Assembly: GCA_009602735.1 (NCBI GenBank)
Contig: WELA01008071.1
Span: 61,914 to 82,346, forward strand
Direction of reading: 5' to 3'
Length of the DNA: 20,433 nt
DNA from: Mesotaenium endlicherianum
Taxonomy: Eukaryota > Streptophyta > Zygnematophyceae > Zygnematales > Mesotaeniaceae
The notes below the pieces were generated by a model. That model was not told the origin of the DNA. It worked only from the letters and a program-made list of their open reading frames with translations, and did no database searches. Numbering within the stretch: the stretch's first letter is position 1; each line of letters opens with the position of its first letter. Positions 1-8,941 of this stretch are shown here, in pieces. Both the position numbers and the translations under genes were made by a program.

Positions 1-492
1 GGACTGTAGCAGGGGGGGGGAGACTATTACGGGGCACAACTCTTTCAGTAAAGCAGGCAGGCCCCCCTGCAGACACAGCAGGGGACGCCTGCAGCCTCTC
101 TTGCTACGCCGAGGGAGCTTTGTGCCTGATGTGCTGGAAGGAAGGAAGGCAGACTGCTGCCGGATCCTGTAGCAGAGAAGAAGTAAGAGGACATTGCATT
201 TGAGCATAGTGAAGCCACGCATGTTTGGCTCTGCATGCCCTGCCCCAAATTGCATGGCTGAATGGAACTGGGGCTGGAGGTGACTGGTGTCGTGCTCTGG
301 TGGGATCACCTGTCTCGCAGCTGTGCACTGTCCTGGACCGGGGCTGGGGCCAGCGCCTGGGGCTCACATGCGGCATGCTGTTGGATACCTGTCTTCCTGG
401 GCAGCCTGGTGCTCCTGGCCTGCCCTGAGGCGAGCAGGCAGGAGTGACTCTGATAATGAGCGGTTGCTTTTCTGTGGTGCTTGGACGTGCAG
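1..492. other. Unassigned GC-rich stretch, probably upstream part of the hydrolase gene
   Basis: Several + strand frames stay open between about 225 and 447, but none carries a motif I can recognise and the splice structure is unclear. The nucleophile elbow (G-x-S-x-G) expected upstream in an alpha/beta hydrolase is not visible here. The stretch may be intron plus a divergent exon, or the missing exons may lie left of the window. Confidence 0.3.
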
Positions 493-1443
493 TCCACCGG
501 CGGGGCCGACAGCCGTGCGGTACGTGTGCGACGCGCTGCGCTGGGTCTTCTGCTCCAAGGAGTTCCAGGTGGCGCAGGTGCTGTGCCGCGGCTTTGACTG
601 GTGAGTGCTGCGCTGCCCTGCTCTCTCTCTCCCCCCCCCCCTCTCTCTCTCTCTCTAGTTATCTATATTTACACATATATGTATCATGTGTGTGTGTATG
701 TGTGTGCGTGCTCAGGCACAAGCTCCACCTGTGGGCGGGTCACTTACCCCAGAAGGCCGCAGTGGTGATGCTGTCGGGCCTCGACACGATTGTGCCGTCC
801 GCGCACGTCAAGACGTGAGCTCCCCTTTACCCCTCCATCCCTCTGCGCTGATGCCACTGTTGGGCTAAGGAGCACTTCAACAAGCTCCCTTCTCTGCTGC
901 GCAAGCCGTACTCAAAGTTGCCCGCCGTCCGACTGCTCATTCTTTAGCCTTGGCCTATTGGGCATTGCCTGCTGAGACCTGTGCGGTGGCGTGTGTAACT
1001 TATATGGACTTAAATTGGACTTTGATGATCGTAGTTTGCAGTTCTTGAATGGAGACTGCGCGTCGTGATTGTCTTTTGGTGTGCTGGTGGACGGGCCTTG
1101 CGCTGCAGCTACTTGGAGAAGCATCAGGTGCCTGTTATTTATAACGCGAGCTACCAGCACGCGGAGTTCCTCTTTAGGTACCACTCCCGCCTTGCCTCCG
1201 CGCCTCCCCTCCCCTTCTCCCCCTGCATCTTCTTGCTGTCCATACATCGGCTGCTTTTCAGCGGTGCGGATGCAATGCTCGGCCAGTCTGTTGTGGCTGT
1301 CATTTTGCTCGCAGATTCTGAGTAGATGGCGACGCAAAACTGAGTCGCTGCTCTTCGTGCTTTGCAGGCCGGCTGTTCAGCGCCTCTTCTTGCAAACGTT
1401 GAGGAACAATTCCACAGAGGCGGGCGTGTTCAGACAAGCCTGA
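493..1443 (+). CDS. Alpha/beta-hydrolase-like protein, C-terminal part (four exons, 5' end not resolved)
   Basis: Four exons join in frame: about 493-600, 716-814, 1109-1177 and 1368-1443 (TGA at 1441-1443). Donors are GTGAGT (601), GTGAGC (815) and GTACCA (1178); acceptors end CTCAG, CTGCAG and TTTGCAG. Joined, they give about 116 residues. The exon 1/2 junction falls inside the Trp codon of FDW. The segment SGLDTIVPSAHV resembles the catalytic-acid loop of plant and fungal alpha/beta hydrolases (S-x-x-D-x-I-V-P), and SYQHAEFLF resembles the strand with the catalytic His. A likely role is a serine hydrolase acting on esters or lipids, but the substrate cannot be inferred. The N-terminal half with the nucleophile is missing or unrecognised, so exon 1 may begin at 493 or 513. 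The fold call is moderate; the splice model is strong because three phase-compatible junctions join conserved-looking sequence. Confidence 0.62.
621..656. repeat. (CT)n / poly-C microsatellite in intron 1 of the hydrolase gene
   Basis: A CT dinucleotide run is split by a block of cytosines and then continues as CT. It lies just inside the 601 donor. Confidence 0.9.
687..710. repeat. (TG)n-like microsatellite before the exon 2 acceptor
   Basis: This is an imperfect TG repeat with A and C interruptions, next to the CTCAG acceptor at 711-715. Confidence 0.8.
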
Positions 1444-3229
1444 TGCCGTGGGGATATTTAATATTCATTGGCTGTGGAGTAAAGCTCTTTGATGGGGTGG
1501 GCTCATTCGATTGGTTGCACAGCTGTTGTAAATAAGTAGTAGGGCTTATCAAGCCTCCACGGGCATAAGAGTACTTCGCAGAGTTGTAACTGCATCTCTG
1601 TGTATTTTTTTGCTGTGACAATAAGTTTATATACTGTCTTACGCGCAGTCCGGGATGTGTCATGTTGTGAGTTAGCATTACCAAGTCTGCTGAAGCGACT
1701 CTTATCACATTTTGTATGGATGTTGCTAGTCATTTTTTGTCAAACATGACACCAAATTCGTGTCGACACTCCGAGGCAGTTGCAAGCACAGTATGATATC
1801 GTGGCTGATTTAGACCACATTCAACAGAAAGGATGGAATATGTCACTAACTGTTGTTTCATTGGTCCACTATGAGATCCATGTAGGGGTATGTTGATGTT
1901 GCCTGTCAAGCATCATCACTATTCTTTTGAGGTGGGAAAGTGCAGCAGGAGAGTGTAGCCAGTCAAGATTGGATTATGACATCGAATGTGACGACAAACA
2001 AACTTTTACACACAAATCTCTAGTCTTCTGCTACTAACAATATAAGTATGCTGAAAAACATGAATATTGGCATCTTTTCAGGGGCAACATGCAACTATTT
2101 GCCCTTGTGCAGAGTAATTTGAATTACTTATGTTGGAAAAAAACGTAAGTTAAATTGACGCAGGACCAAGTGAATAAAGCTTCCTATGTCTGCATAATAG
2201 CAATACTCTAAATCAAAGTAACGTGTCACATACCTTGGGGCAGGAAATGAGCTGCAGTATCGTGCCCCTCATGTGTAATGTTTGTGGCGTGCACCTAGCT
2301 TCAGCATGAGGTGCATGCCATACTTCAGCCTTCTTCGGTCACCGGCCAATATTTCCTTGGGAAAAGTGCGCTCTTTGGAGTGTTGCATATGAGCAGCCAT
2401 GGGAAGCTTTGCCTTGGTCCTCTGGGACCGCGAAGTATGTTAATAGGGGATTGTGGGACTGTCTTGTATGAACGCATTCTGAGAGAAGGAGGGCGCGAGA
2501 GCCAACATGCAAGTCGGTTGCCATGGCTGACAGCTGCCACGGGTGGGAGGCTGTAGGGGGGACTTAATTGGGTGTTGTATGGGAGGGGGCGTCTGTTTGA
2601 GCTGAGAGAGGTGGCCAGCCATGGCTGGCTATGGTTGCATGGCACCTTCCTACAAAGACGCAGTAAAGTTACGCAGGTGGTTTGTCGCTGTAATGAGTTT
2701 ATAACACGCACACTTGCAAGGCAGTTCGCGGGAGTGAGATCTGCAGCTCCTCACACTCACATTTGTAGAAGTGTTCACCTGTTGTATGCTTAAAGACTAT
2801 CGCCTTTCAACGTTGTCCTTCACTGAACGTTGGATAGCAGGACTTTAGGCATAACTATAGATTCCAGACGCATTCGATTATCCAGAACAAAGTTTTGCAC
2901 AAATCACCTACTAAAATTTACCCACAATTGTGAGATGACTCTGAAAGACAAATCCCAAACATGGCATTCAAAACATTGAAAATTTTGGGCTCCTCAAGTA
3001 AAGAGTTGCTACATCTTCCCTTGTTTTCTCTACACTGTCCTCGAAGCAAGTCACAGACGACAACCATTTGTAGAACATAACGTCACCAGTGCTTGTGCAA
3101 CGACCGCTACTTGTCCGTGATTTCCCTCCCTTTACTTTATCCCTGCTCCACCCCTTACATTCATCCCCACCTCTCTACTTTCCTCCCCGCCCACTACTCT
3201 ATATCCCTACCGCCATCCATACCCCCTAG
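1444..3229. other. Intergenic/intronic stretch with no recognised gene
   Basis: It begins with the likely 3' UTR of the hydrolase gene and then becomes mixed, AT-rich sequence. Open frames at 2311-2711 on both strands are short and show no motif. A long pyrimidine-rich tract at about 3120-3227 is the polypyrimidine tract of the exon that starts at 3230, so part of this stretch is probably an intron of that gene. Confidence 0.5.
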
Positions 3230-3324
3230 GCAGCAACTGGTTACTTAAGGAGCCCGTTGTGTGTGACCTGAGGCAGCTCAAGTGCATCTCAAGGGACAGC
3301 CGGGAATTTGGATTTACCTTCCAG
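3230..3324 (+). CDS. Candidate internal exon of an unidentified protein
   Basis: An exceptionally long pyrimidine-rich tract ends in CCCTAG at 3229. A 95-base open segment follows and ends CCAG before GTAGTG at 3325. In the frame starting at 3232 it reads 31 codons with G/C-leaning third positions, including WLLKEPVVCDLRQLK and EFGFTFQ. It needs a preceding exon ending with one base of a codon. It cannot follow hydrolase exon 3, because that phase gives stop codons, so it is probably a separate gene. It ends in phase 0, which matches the next candidate exon at 3461. I do not recognise the protein. Alternatively it is a terminal exon, since reading through the donor reaches a stop after about a dozen codons. 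Confidence 0.5.
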
Positions 3325-3460
3325 GTAGTGCTCCGTGCACGTGTGCACAACCAGCAGCCATAGCTACAGCGGCAGAATGCGAGTGCATGAGCCACCCCCC
3401 ACCCCTCCTCCATATATGTACAAGTACAGAATTTAACTAGTCCTAATCAATGCTTCTAAG

Positions 3461-3910
3461 GGGTACCTGTTCCACGCACTCTCTGGCGTCACCTCCAACT
3501 TTAACAACAAGACGAGAGCCTTTGACACACAGAGAACTAAATCTACTCCGAGGGGAGAGAGAGAGAGAGACACAGAGAGCCAGATTGAGAAAGAAAGAGA
3601 GAGAAAGAGGGAGAGAGAGAGACATGTCAGAACCACTAGAACTTCACACCCTGTTGGCTCTTTTCCAAAAAAAAAGGAGCAAACACAAAGGGCCATTTGT
3701 TTGGTCCCCTATATGAAGGAATCCACCCCTCCTCTTACCAGCCTGCCAGCTCAGCGCGAGCAGGTCAGCAGGCAGCAGCGGGGCCTCAGTAGAAGCCCGT
3801 TTGCAGAATGGTGGCCCCGGCCACCGCCTCGTCGTCCTCCACGGGATTGTGGCTGTGGCTGTGAGCAGCAACGTTGTACGAGAGCCCCGCGTTGTGACCG
3901 TTGTAACTAA
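3461..3910 (+). CDS. Candidate downstream exon of the same unidentified protein (end uncertain)
   Basis: After a branch-point-like CTAAT and a TTCTAAG acceptor at 3460, the frame beginning GGG TAC CTG reads GYLFHALSGVTSNFNNKTR. It is phase-0 compatible with the exon ending at 3324, giving ...GFTFQ followed by GYLFHALSG... . Codons are C/G-ending up to about 3532. The frame then runs through a GA-rich simple repeat as an Arg/Glu-rich segment and stays open to a stop at 3908-3910. No GT donor exists between 3490 and 3624, so this is either a terminal exon overlapping the antisense 3' end of NF-YA, or it ends at a non-standard site near 3532. Only the first 25 or so codons look convincingly protein-coding. 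Confidence 0.38.
   Translation, partial: GYLFHALSGVTSNFNNKTRAFDTQRTKSTPRGERERDTESQIEKERERKRERERHVRTTRTSHPVGSFPKKKEQTQRAICLVPYMKESTPPLTSLPAQREQVSRQQRGLSRSPFAEWWPRPPPRRPPRDCGCGCEQQRCTRAPRCDRCN
3551..3622. repeat. GA-rich simple repeat
   Basis: Interrupted GA/GAAA repeat. It lies downstream of the NF-YA stop codon on the - strand (CT-rich in that transcript) and inside the + strand open frame described at 3461. Confidence 0.9.
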
Positions 3911-4505
3911 GACGCCCGGGCTGCTGCTGCTGCTGCTGCAGCAGCTGCTGCTGAAACTGCTGGTGTTGCTGGTGGTGGTGGAGGAGGTGGAGCTGCTGCT
4001 GCTCTTCATACTCCGCATGCTCCTGCTGCTGCCGCTCCTGCTCCCGCTCCCGCTCCAGCTCCTGTACCCGCTCCTGCTCTTGCTCCTGCTCTTGCGGGTG
4101 CAGGTGGTGGCCTCTGGTGCCCTGCTGCTGTAGCTGCAGCTGCAGCGGTGGGTGCTGGGGCATGGCGCCATTGTGGGCCTCCTCCTCCTGCTGCTGCTGC
4201 TGCTGGTGCTCCTCCTGCTGCTGCAGCAGCTGGTATCCCGGCTGCTGTTGCTCTTGCTGCTGCACCTGCTCCTGATGCTGCTGCTCCTGCTGCTGCTGCT
4301 GCTGCCCCTCTCCCTCTCCCTCCCCTCCACCTGCTGCTGCACCGGCGTTGCTGCCGGAGTCGTCGGAGGAATCGCCCTCCCCCTCCCCCTCACCCTCGCC
4401 CCCCTCGCCCTCGCCCTCCCCCTCTTTCTTCTTGGTCAGGAAGCGGCCCCCGTTACCGCGCGCCCTGCGCAGCGCGTGCTTGTGCCGGGACTCGTGGAGG
4501 TACGG
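3786..4505 (-). CDS. NF-YA: NF-YA terminal exon: DNA-binding helix plus Gln/Glu-rich tail
   Basis: The acceptor GGCCAG ends at 4506. The exon starts exactly at the Pro codon of PYLHESRH and is open for 239 codons. After GGRFLTKKK comes an acidic Gly/Glu repeat ([13 protein letters not shown]), a short Ser/Asp patch (DSSDDSG), an Ala/Gly patch, and then about 150 residues dominated by Gln with Glu and His. In most plant NF-YA proteins the Gln-rich activation region precedes the conserved core and the C-terminus is shorter, so this tail is a lineage-specific feature (inference). The + strand and other - strand frames here are low-complexity shadows (poly-Leu, poly-Ala, Ser/Arg). Confidence 0.85.
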   Translation of the reverse strand, partial: PYLHESRHKHALRRARGNGGRFLTKKKEGEGEGEGGEGEGEGEGDSSDDSGSNAGAAAGGGEGEGEGQQQQQQEQQHQEQVQQQEQQQPGYQLLQQQEEHQQQQQQEEEAHNGAMPQHPPLQLQLQQQGTRGHHLHPQEQEQEQERVQELEREREQERQQQEHAEYEEQQQLHLLHHHQQHQQFQQQLLQQQQQQPGRLSYNGHNAGLSYNVAAHSHSHNPVEDDEAVAGATILQTGFY

Positions 4506-5490
4506 CTGGCCCAGCAACCCCACCCCAGCACCACAACAGCGGAGCAAAGGACGCTAGTGTGTCAGGTTAGCAAGTAGCATCAAGCAGAAGCGACGGGACG
4601 TGGAAGCAGCATCATCGTCATCACCATTACCATCAGCAGCAGCAGCAGCAGCGGCATCATCCGCACCACCTCCACCAGCACGCTAAGGCCGCCAAGCGGG
4701 GGGGAGGGGGGGGGGAGGGGNGGCGCGCGCTATCTTGTTGGCGGCCTCCTGGCGGGCGCGCACCTGGCGGCGCCGCAGGATGCCGTGGTACTGCTTGGCG
4801 TTGACGTACACAGGCTCCTCCTCCATGATCTCCGACGGCAGCGGCACGCGGATGGGCTGCTGCGCCGCCGCCGCCTGCACCTGCGCCTGCACCTGCTGCT
4901 GCTGCACCGCCATCATGTGCGCCGCCGCTGGCTGCTACCGCACCCCCCCAGGTATGCGCGTGCGTGCCGCAGGATTAGAGCCTACCCTCCACTCCATAGC
5001 CTTTGTCGCCATGCACTGGCACACCCTGGGCCCTCCTCCCGGCATCAAAGGATGGCCCACCACAGCGAGACAGGCACCGCACGGGCACGCAAAGGAGACC
5101 TCTCGAGAAACTCAAGCATCAGCACCACTAGCACTGCCGCGCAGCCCTCTCCCTTGCCAGTGTTTCCCCTCCCCTCCACTTACCTCCCCTCCTCTCCCAT
5201 CCCCTATCCCCGCCCTTCTATGGATGCAACCTGCTTGCTGCGGCAGGGCAGGACAGGGCAGGTGCATCAGGAGGCGGCAGCCCAGGGTCAGCCCAGGACC
5301 ACGCCACTAGATGTTTCTCGAGAAGGGATGATACACACAAGGTGGCGGGAAGACCAAGAGAAAAGAGCATGGCCCCTCTGCTTGTGGAGCTCTGCGACCA
5401 TCTCAGCAGTAGCCCAGGAGCCCCACAGTCAGAGCAGCAGGCCGGAGCCCCCTTGCCCTGGACCTACCCTCACTGGACGCCTTAGCGGCC

Positions 5491-5540
<50 letters not shown>

Positions 5541-6363
5541 GGTGCCTGTGCATGTGTATATGCGTGTGTGCGTGCAGTACTACCAGAAGTCACCAGAAAC
5601 AAATAACGAGCATGTGTCGCAAAGGTTTCTTAAAACGTCTGGGTTACTTGGGGGGGGGGAGGGGACAATGCTCACCAGCTGGCTGTAGGCTATCATGCTG
5701 CCGTAGTAGGGCACGGGTGCATACGGGTAAGGTGCAGTCGCCTGCACAAATGCGCACCCCACCATCAGGAGACAGAAGACTCCCAGGGAGCCGTCAGGTG
5801 CTATCAACAAATGCCAGGTGCTTCCAACGGAGACGATGACACAAGCTCCGCAAGCAAGCTCTAAGGACCCCCAACGCCCTCGCTGCTGCTCAGGCATGTC
5901 GTCAAAGGGAGCAGCCCAGCTCAGCGCAGCCAGCGGAAGACAGGGCTGCGACACGTGTACCCAGCAAACAGCGACAGGTGACCGCCGTTGGCACCTGGTT
6001 GATTGCCACCTGGCACCTTTGGAAAGGCCGAACCTGCAAAAAGCTGGGCATGGACATGCTCCTGCAAGACCTCCTCAGCATCACGGCTGGCTCTAGAGTT
6101 CGCTCATGTGGCGCACTAATTTTTTTTTTGGAAAAGGCGAGGGCAGAGGGGCCAACAATATGCATCTTTACTTTCCCCCGCACAGCCGAGGTCCAACTTG
6201 CAACCAGCTCGAGCGGTGACTCAGGAGCGAAGATGCTTACCATGGCTGAGCCCAGCTCCAGCTGGGTGTGCGGCATGGCATAATACTCTGCAGGGCCCAT
6301 GCCACCGGCCATCATCCCAGGCGGCATCATGGAGGGCTGCTGCAGCTGCAGCTGCTGGTCATC
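3786..6363 (-). CDS. NF-YA: NF-YA / HAP2-type CCAAT-binding transcription factor subunit A
   Basis: Nuclear DNA-binding subunit of the trimeric NF-Y complex, which binds CCAAT boxes after the NF-YB/NF-YC dimer forms. Coding exons, in transcript order: 6363-6241 (41 codons), 5741-5676 (22 codons), about 4934 (or 4931)-4722, and 4505-3786 (239 codons plus TGA). All junctions are phase 0. Exon 1 shown is Gln/Met/Pro-rich and ends in TQLELGSAM before GTAAGC. Exon 2 has [15 protein letters not shown], the Tyr/Pro segment common in plant NF-YA. Exon 3 carries the subunit-association helix ([18 protein letters not shown]). Exon 4 opens with the DNA-binding helix ([17 protein letters not shown], then GNGGRF), followed by an unusually long Gln/Glu-rich tail of about 210 residues. 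The basic residues that should link the two helices, and the exon 3 donor, fall at the unknown base 4721. The true 5' end is not resolved. Confidence 0.88.
3921..4306. repeat. Interrupted CTG/CAG trinucleotide tracts in NF-YA coding sequence
   Basis: Pure or near-pure CTG runs occur at about 3921-3953, 4189-4206 and 4274-4304 and read as CAG (Gln) codons on the - strand. Between them are related CTC/CTG mixes encoding Glu/Gln. Such tracts are prone to length change. Confidence 0.9.
4695..4721. repeat. Long G-rich tract ending at an unknown base (assembly lesion)
   Basis: Runs of 7, 10 and 4 guanines separated by single A bases end in N at 4721. On the - strand this is the C-rich sequence right after the Ala codon of the NF-YA exon 3 frame, where an Arg/Lys pair and a GT donor are expected. 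The tract has G-quadruplex potential and is a plausible cause of sequencing failure. Confidence 0.8.
5493..5538. repeat. (TG)n microsatellite in an NF-YA intron
   Basis: An uninterrupted TG dinucleotide run of about 23 units lies in the intron between the exons ending at 5676 and starting near 4934. The rest of that intron (about 4935-5675) holds no recognised feature. Confidence 0.95.
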
Positions 6364-7205
6364 CTGAAGACCATATTCTGCATTACATTGTCACATCTAA
6401 CATTCCGAGTCAACATTGGTAGCTTCTAAGCATTTAGTTGTGACCTGGCCCAACCACGGTGCATGGTAACTGCCGTATGTGAATGACTCGACCTATACAA
6501 TCAAATAGGTGAAGACCTGGTATGGAAATTATATCCGCCTAATTTTGAGCTAAGACGAGGGAAGGGACGCGAAGCCGGGTTTCAAAATCATCTAAGGAGC
6601 AGCATGGCATTCAGTGAAGTCTGAAATGCATAACCAAACCCTCATTTAGTTACAAAGTTACTTAAAAGTCCCATAACGTCCAGCAGCGCACGACTATTTT
6701 CGGTCCGCTACGTACCATGTTGCTGGTGCTGCTGCTCCATGTAATAAAGTACCAACACCTTCCAAAATTATTACAACGCAGTGTCTCAAAATGTCTACCT
6801 ACCTCTAGCACTGGGCTTCTGAGATGCAAACCCTACGGAGGAGACAAACTATTAGTCCTTGCAACCCCTAGCGACACCACTCTTTCAAAATTAAGAGCAA
6901 TATGAAGCGCAACAAAGGCTCGGAACGCTGAAGCACGCTGTGAAAATCTGGAGCAAAAGCTAGGGCAAAGTTGGTGCAAGCATGGAACTAACCAACCAGT
7001 AGCAACAAGGCTGTTGAAAAAGGCGTCCGACCTGGGGCCGAGGTTGCTGGTGATAGGGTCCCGCACCTGCACACGAAAAGGAATCGCCTGTTAACGGCGT
7101 TGCTCTCACGTCGCTAAACCTGCCGTACATGAGCTCCCTCCCAGCACCTCCCAGCGTTTGAATATCCAATTAGATACGGAAATGAGAATTTTACGTTTGT
7201 TGTTG
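6364..7205 (-). other. NF-YA upstream region: candidate 5' exon and leader
   Basis: No firm coding exon is visible. On the - strand, ...AGCAACATG at 6716 is followed by a good donor GTACGT (6715-6710). If used, its terminal ATG joins in phase 0 to GAT GAC CAG at 6363, which would make it the start codon. A second possible exon lies after GTGTGCAG near 7071, reading down to about 7038. Both are weak. The stretch probably holds the 5' UTR and a first intron. Confidence 0.3.
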
Positions 7206-7213
7206 ACACGTGT
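7206..7213. promoter_or_regulatory. G-box motif (ACACGTGT)
   Basis: A perfect palindrome containing the CACGTG core bound by plant bHLH and bZIP factors. It lies about 840 bases upstream of the first certain NF-YA exon, in the putative promoter or leader. Confidence 0.35.
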
Positions 7214-7320
7214 AAAACGTTGTTCGGTTCAATCTGCCGCAATCCGGTCCAGTTGGGTCCACTCGCATTCATTTGGGCACGTCCGCGCCAATCTGTGCCA
7301 GTCACGGCCAGTAAGAGACA

Positions 7321-7342
7321 CATCACGTGAGATCACGTGATG
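7321..7342. promoter_or_regulatory. Paired G-boxes in a perfect palindrome
   Basis: Two 10-base arms, CATCACGTGA and TCACGTGATG, are exact reverse complements separated by GA. Each holds a CACGTG core, so the cores sit one helical turn apart (12 bases start to start). The site is upstream of NF-YA on its coding strand and just before the AT-rich repeat zone begins. A role as a dimer or tetramer bHLH/bZIP site is inferred. Confidence 0.45.
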
Positions 7343-8433
7343 AATTTAGTGACTGGTTGTATCAGGTTATATATTTTGTGGACAAAATTGAGGACCCTCG
7401 TCGCCCCTTGTAAAAAGTTTAACCGTTCTTTTCATTTTTGATGTGTAGTAAACAACTTATTGCGCAGTAGATATGGTTCTTCCAGGCAGACTTCTGGATC
7501 CATGATAAAATTCGATGTAGTGTCTTATGTCGGGTGTTCGACTCCCATCTAGAACAAAAACTGTAATGAAATACCTTGAAATATTGAGCGGATGTTACTA
7601 TTTTCGATTTTTTAATTAGAAGTGAAGGATGATACATGTAGGATGTTATCATCAAAACAAAATGCTTCAGAAAAGTCATTCAAATTTCTGAACCTCTATA
7701 CCTCCATGGAGCAATCCTGAATTCGAATTGGTTGCTCTTTTTTGTTTGAGACCTGCTTCCAGGGTGGTCGAGCCTCGAGAGAGACGTGCACAGATGTGCA
7801 TGAGCATAGATGAGCAAGTATGAGGCAATTTCAAGCAACCCTAAGCACAGACTAGATATTTTTGGGTTCTCAATTTGCTTGAGAGCTAGCCCGATTGGTC
7901 ATTGGATTGCTAAATGATTTGCACAATTGAGTACCATTTGGAACCTCTTTTGGAGTCAATCTCAAAAATTGAGAGGCTTTATCATGCTTGAATAGATTTA
8001 CCCCGACATGGACGACACGCGATTTACCAACATGTTTTAGATTTAAAAATGTTGGCCGAGATTGTGATTGTGATACAAAATGTCAGCCAAATCGCGTATT
8101 GTCGGTCGCATTATAATCAATTAACATCCATAAATTTACCTTTGTAGCTTTAGATAAACTTCAAACACCCAAATTATGAATCTCAATGTTTTTTTACATA
8201 GTGCACATAAACTCCAATAGTCAAAGCTAACAAACGTTCTAGATACCAAGGTCATGAAACTTGAGTCTTTAAGTTGCAACGCAATCCAAACAAAATTTCA
8301 AGTTTGAATACGTGAAGGTTGTGAAGTTGCGATTGAAATGGGCACATGAAGATGTTCTTGATGGTCGTACACGACGAATGATATTTGCGGTGAGCCTTAT
8401 GTGGAATATTAGCTAAAAAATGAGAAGGCCGCT
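7343..8433. other. AT-rich intergenic sequence, nothing recognised
   Basis: There is no open frame with a recognisable motif, RNA gene or clear repeat structure. Composition shifts sharply to AT-rich compared with 1-7340. Confidence 0.6.
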
Positions 8434-8936
8434 TGTAGTGATTTGAGTTATTATATATTAGTTTGCATATATTTTAATGTTTTCAAATATATTTGGAGTA
8501 GTATTGTGTGGATTCAAGTGTGAATAGGTACTCTAGTGACTTGGTTCATGTTCTTTGTACCTTCTAAGGCATTTTCGAAGTTAGAAGAAAGACCTAGAAG
8601 AACTCCACGTGGCAAAAGTCAAATGTGCCATTTTTAGGTCACAAGAACAAATGTACATTATTCTAGAAAGAGGTGGCAAGTTTTGGGATGTGTTGGGTGC
8701 CAACACATCAACATACACCTTCCTAGAAATTACTTATGTAGCAAGTATATAAACAAGAGCTAGAACATAGAAAGACATGGGAGAATCACTCTTGTACTTG
8801 CCAAAATCCAGAAATATATTAACTATCAAAAAGCCATCTCTCTTTCAAGAAGCTACCACTTGTGTTCAAAGATCCTTGTCTTGAATAGATAAAGTATTAT
8901 ATTTCACTAAGTACTTTATCTATCTGTTTCACTACA
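8434..8936 (+). mobile_element. Solo LTR of the element A family (TSD CCGCT)
   Basis: It starts TGTAGTGATTTGAG and ends GTTTCACTACA, giving inverted TG...CA ends. It is flanked by identical 5-base duplications CCGCT at 8429-8433 and 8937-8941. Over its length it matches the LTR at 10149-10646, including a TATATAAAC promoter-like motif near 8746. No internal retrotransposon sequence follows, so this is the product of LTR-LTR recombination. It is 503 bases long, the same as the inverted copy at 13191-13693, which it resembles more closely than the LTR at 10149. Confidence 0.9.
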
Positions 8937-8941
8937 CCGCT

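Noticed and set aside
2311..2711. Overlapping frames on both strands (81 and 128 codons)
   Set aside because: They are mutually antisense, with no motif and no splice signals giving a coherent product.
1109..3324. Splicing hydrolase exon 3 into the exon at 3230
   Set aside because: The phase is incompatible and gives stop codons. The local terminal exon at 1368-1443 fits in frame.
3644..4393. 249-codon - strand frame rich in Ser/Arg
   Set aside because: It is an out-of-frame reading of the CAG/GAG-rich NF-YA tail. The frame starting with the conserved DNA-binding helix is the real one.
4148..4577. Leu-rich and Ala-rich + strand frames of about 140 codons
   Set aside because: These are poly-Leu/poly-Ala translations of CTG/GCT repeats, antisense to NF-YA.
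4735..5606. Long + strand frames of 191 and 273 codons
   Set aside because: They are antisense to the conserved NF-YA exon and run into intron and a TG microsatellite; no motifs.
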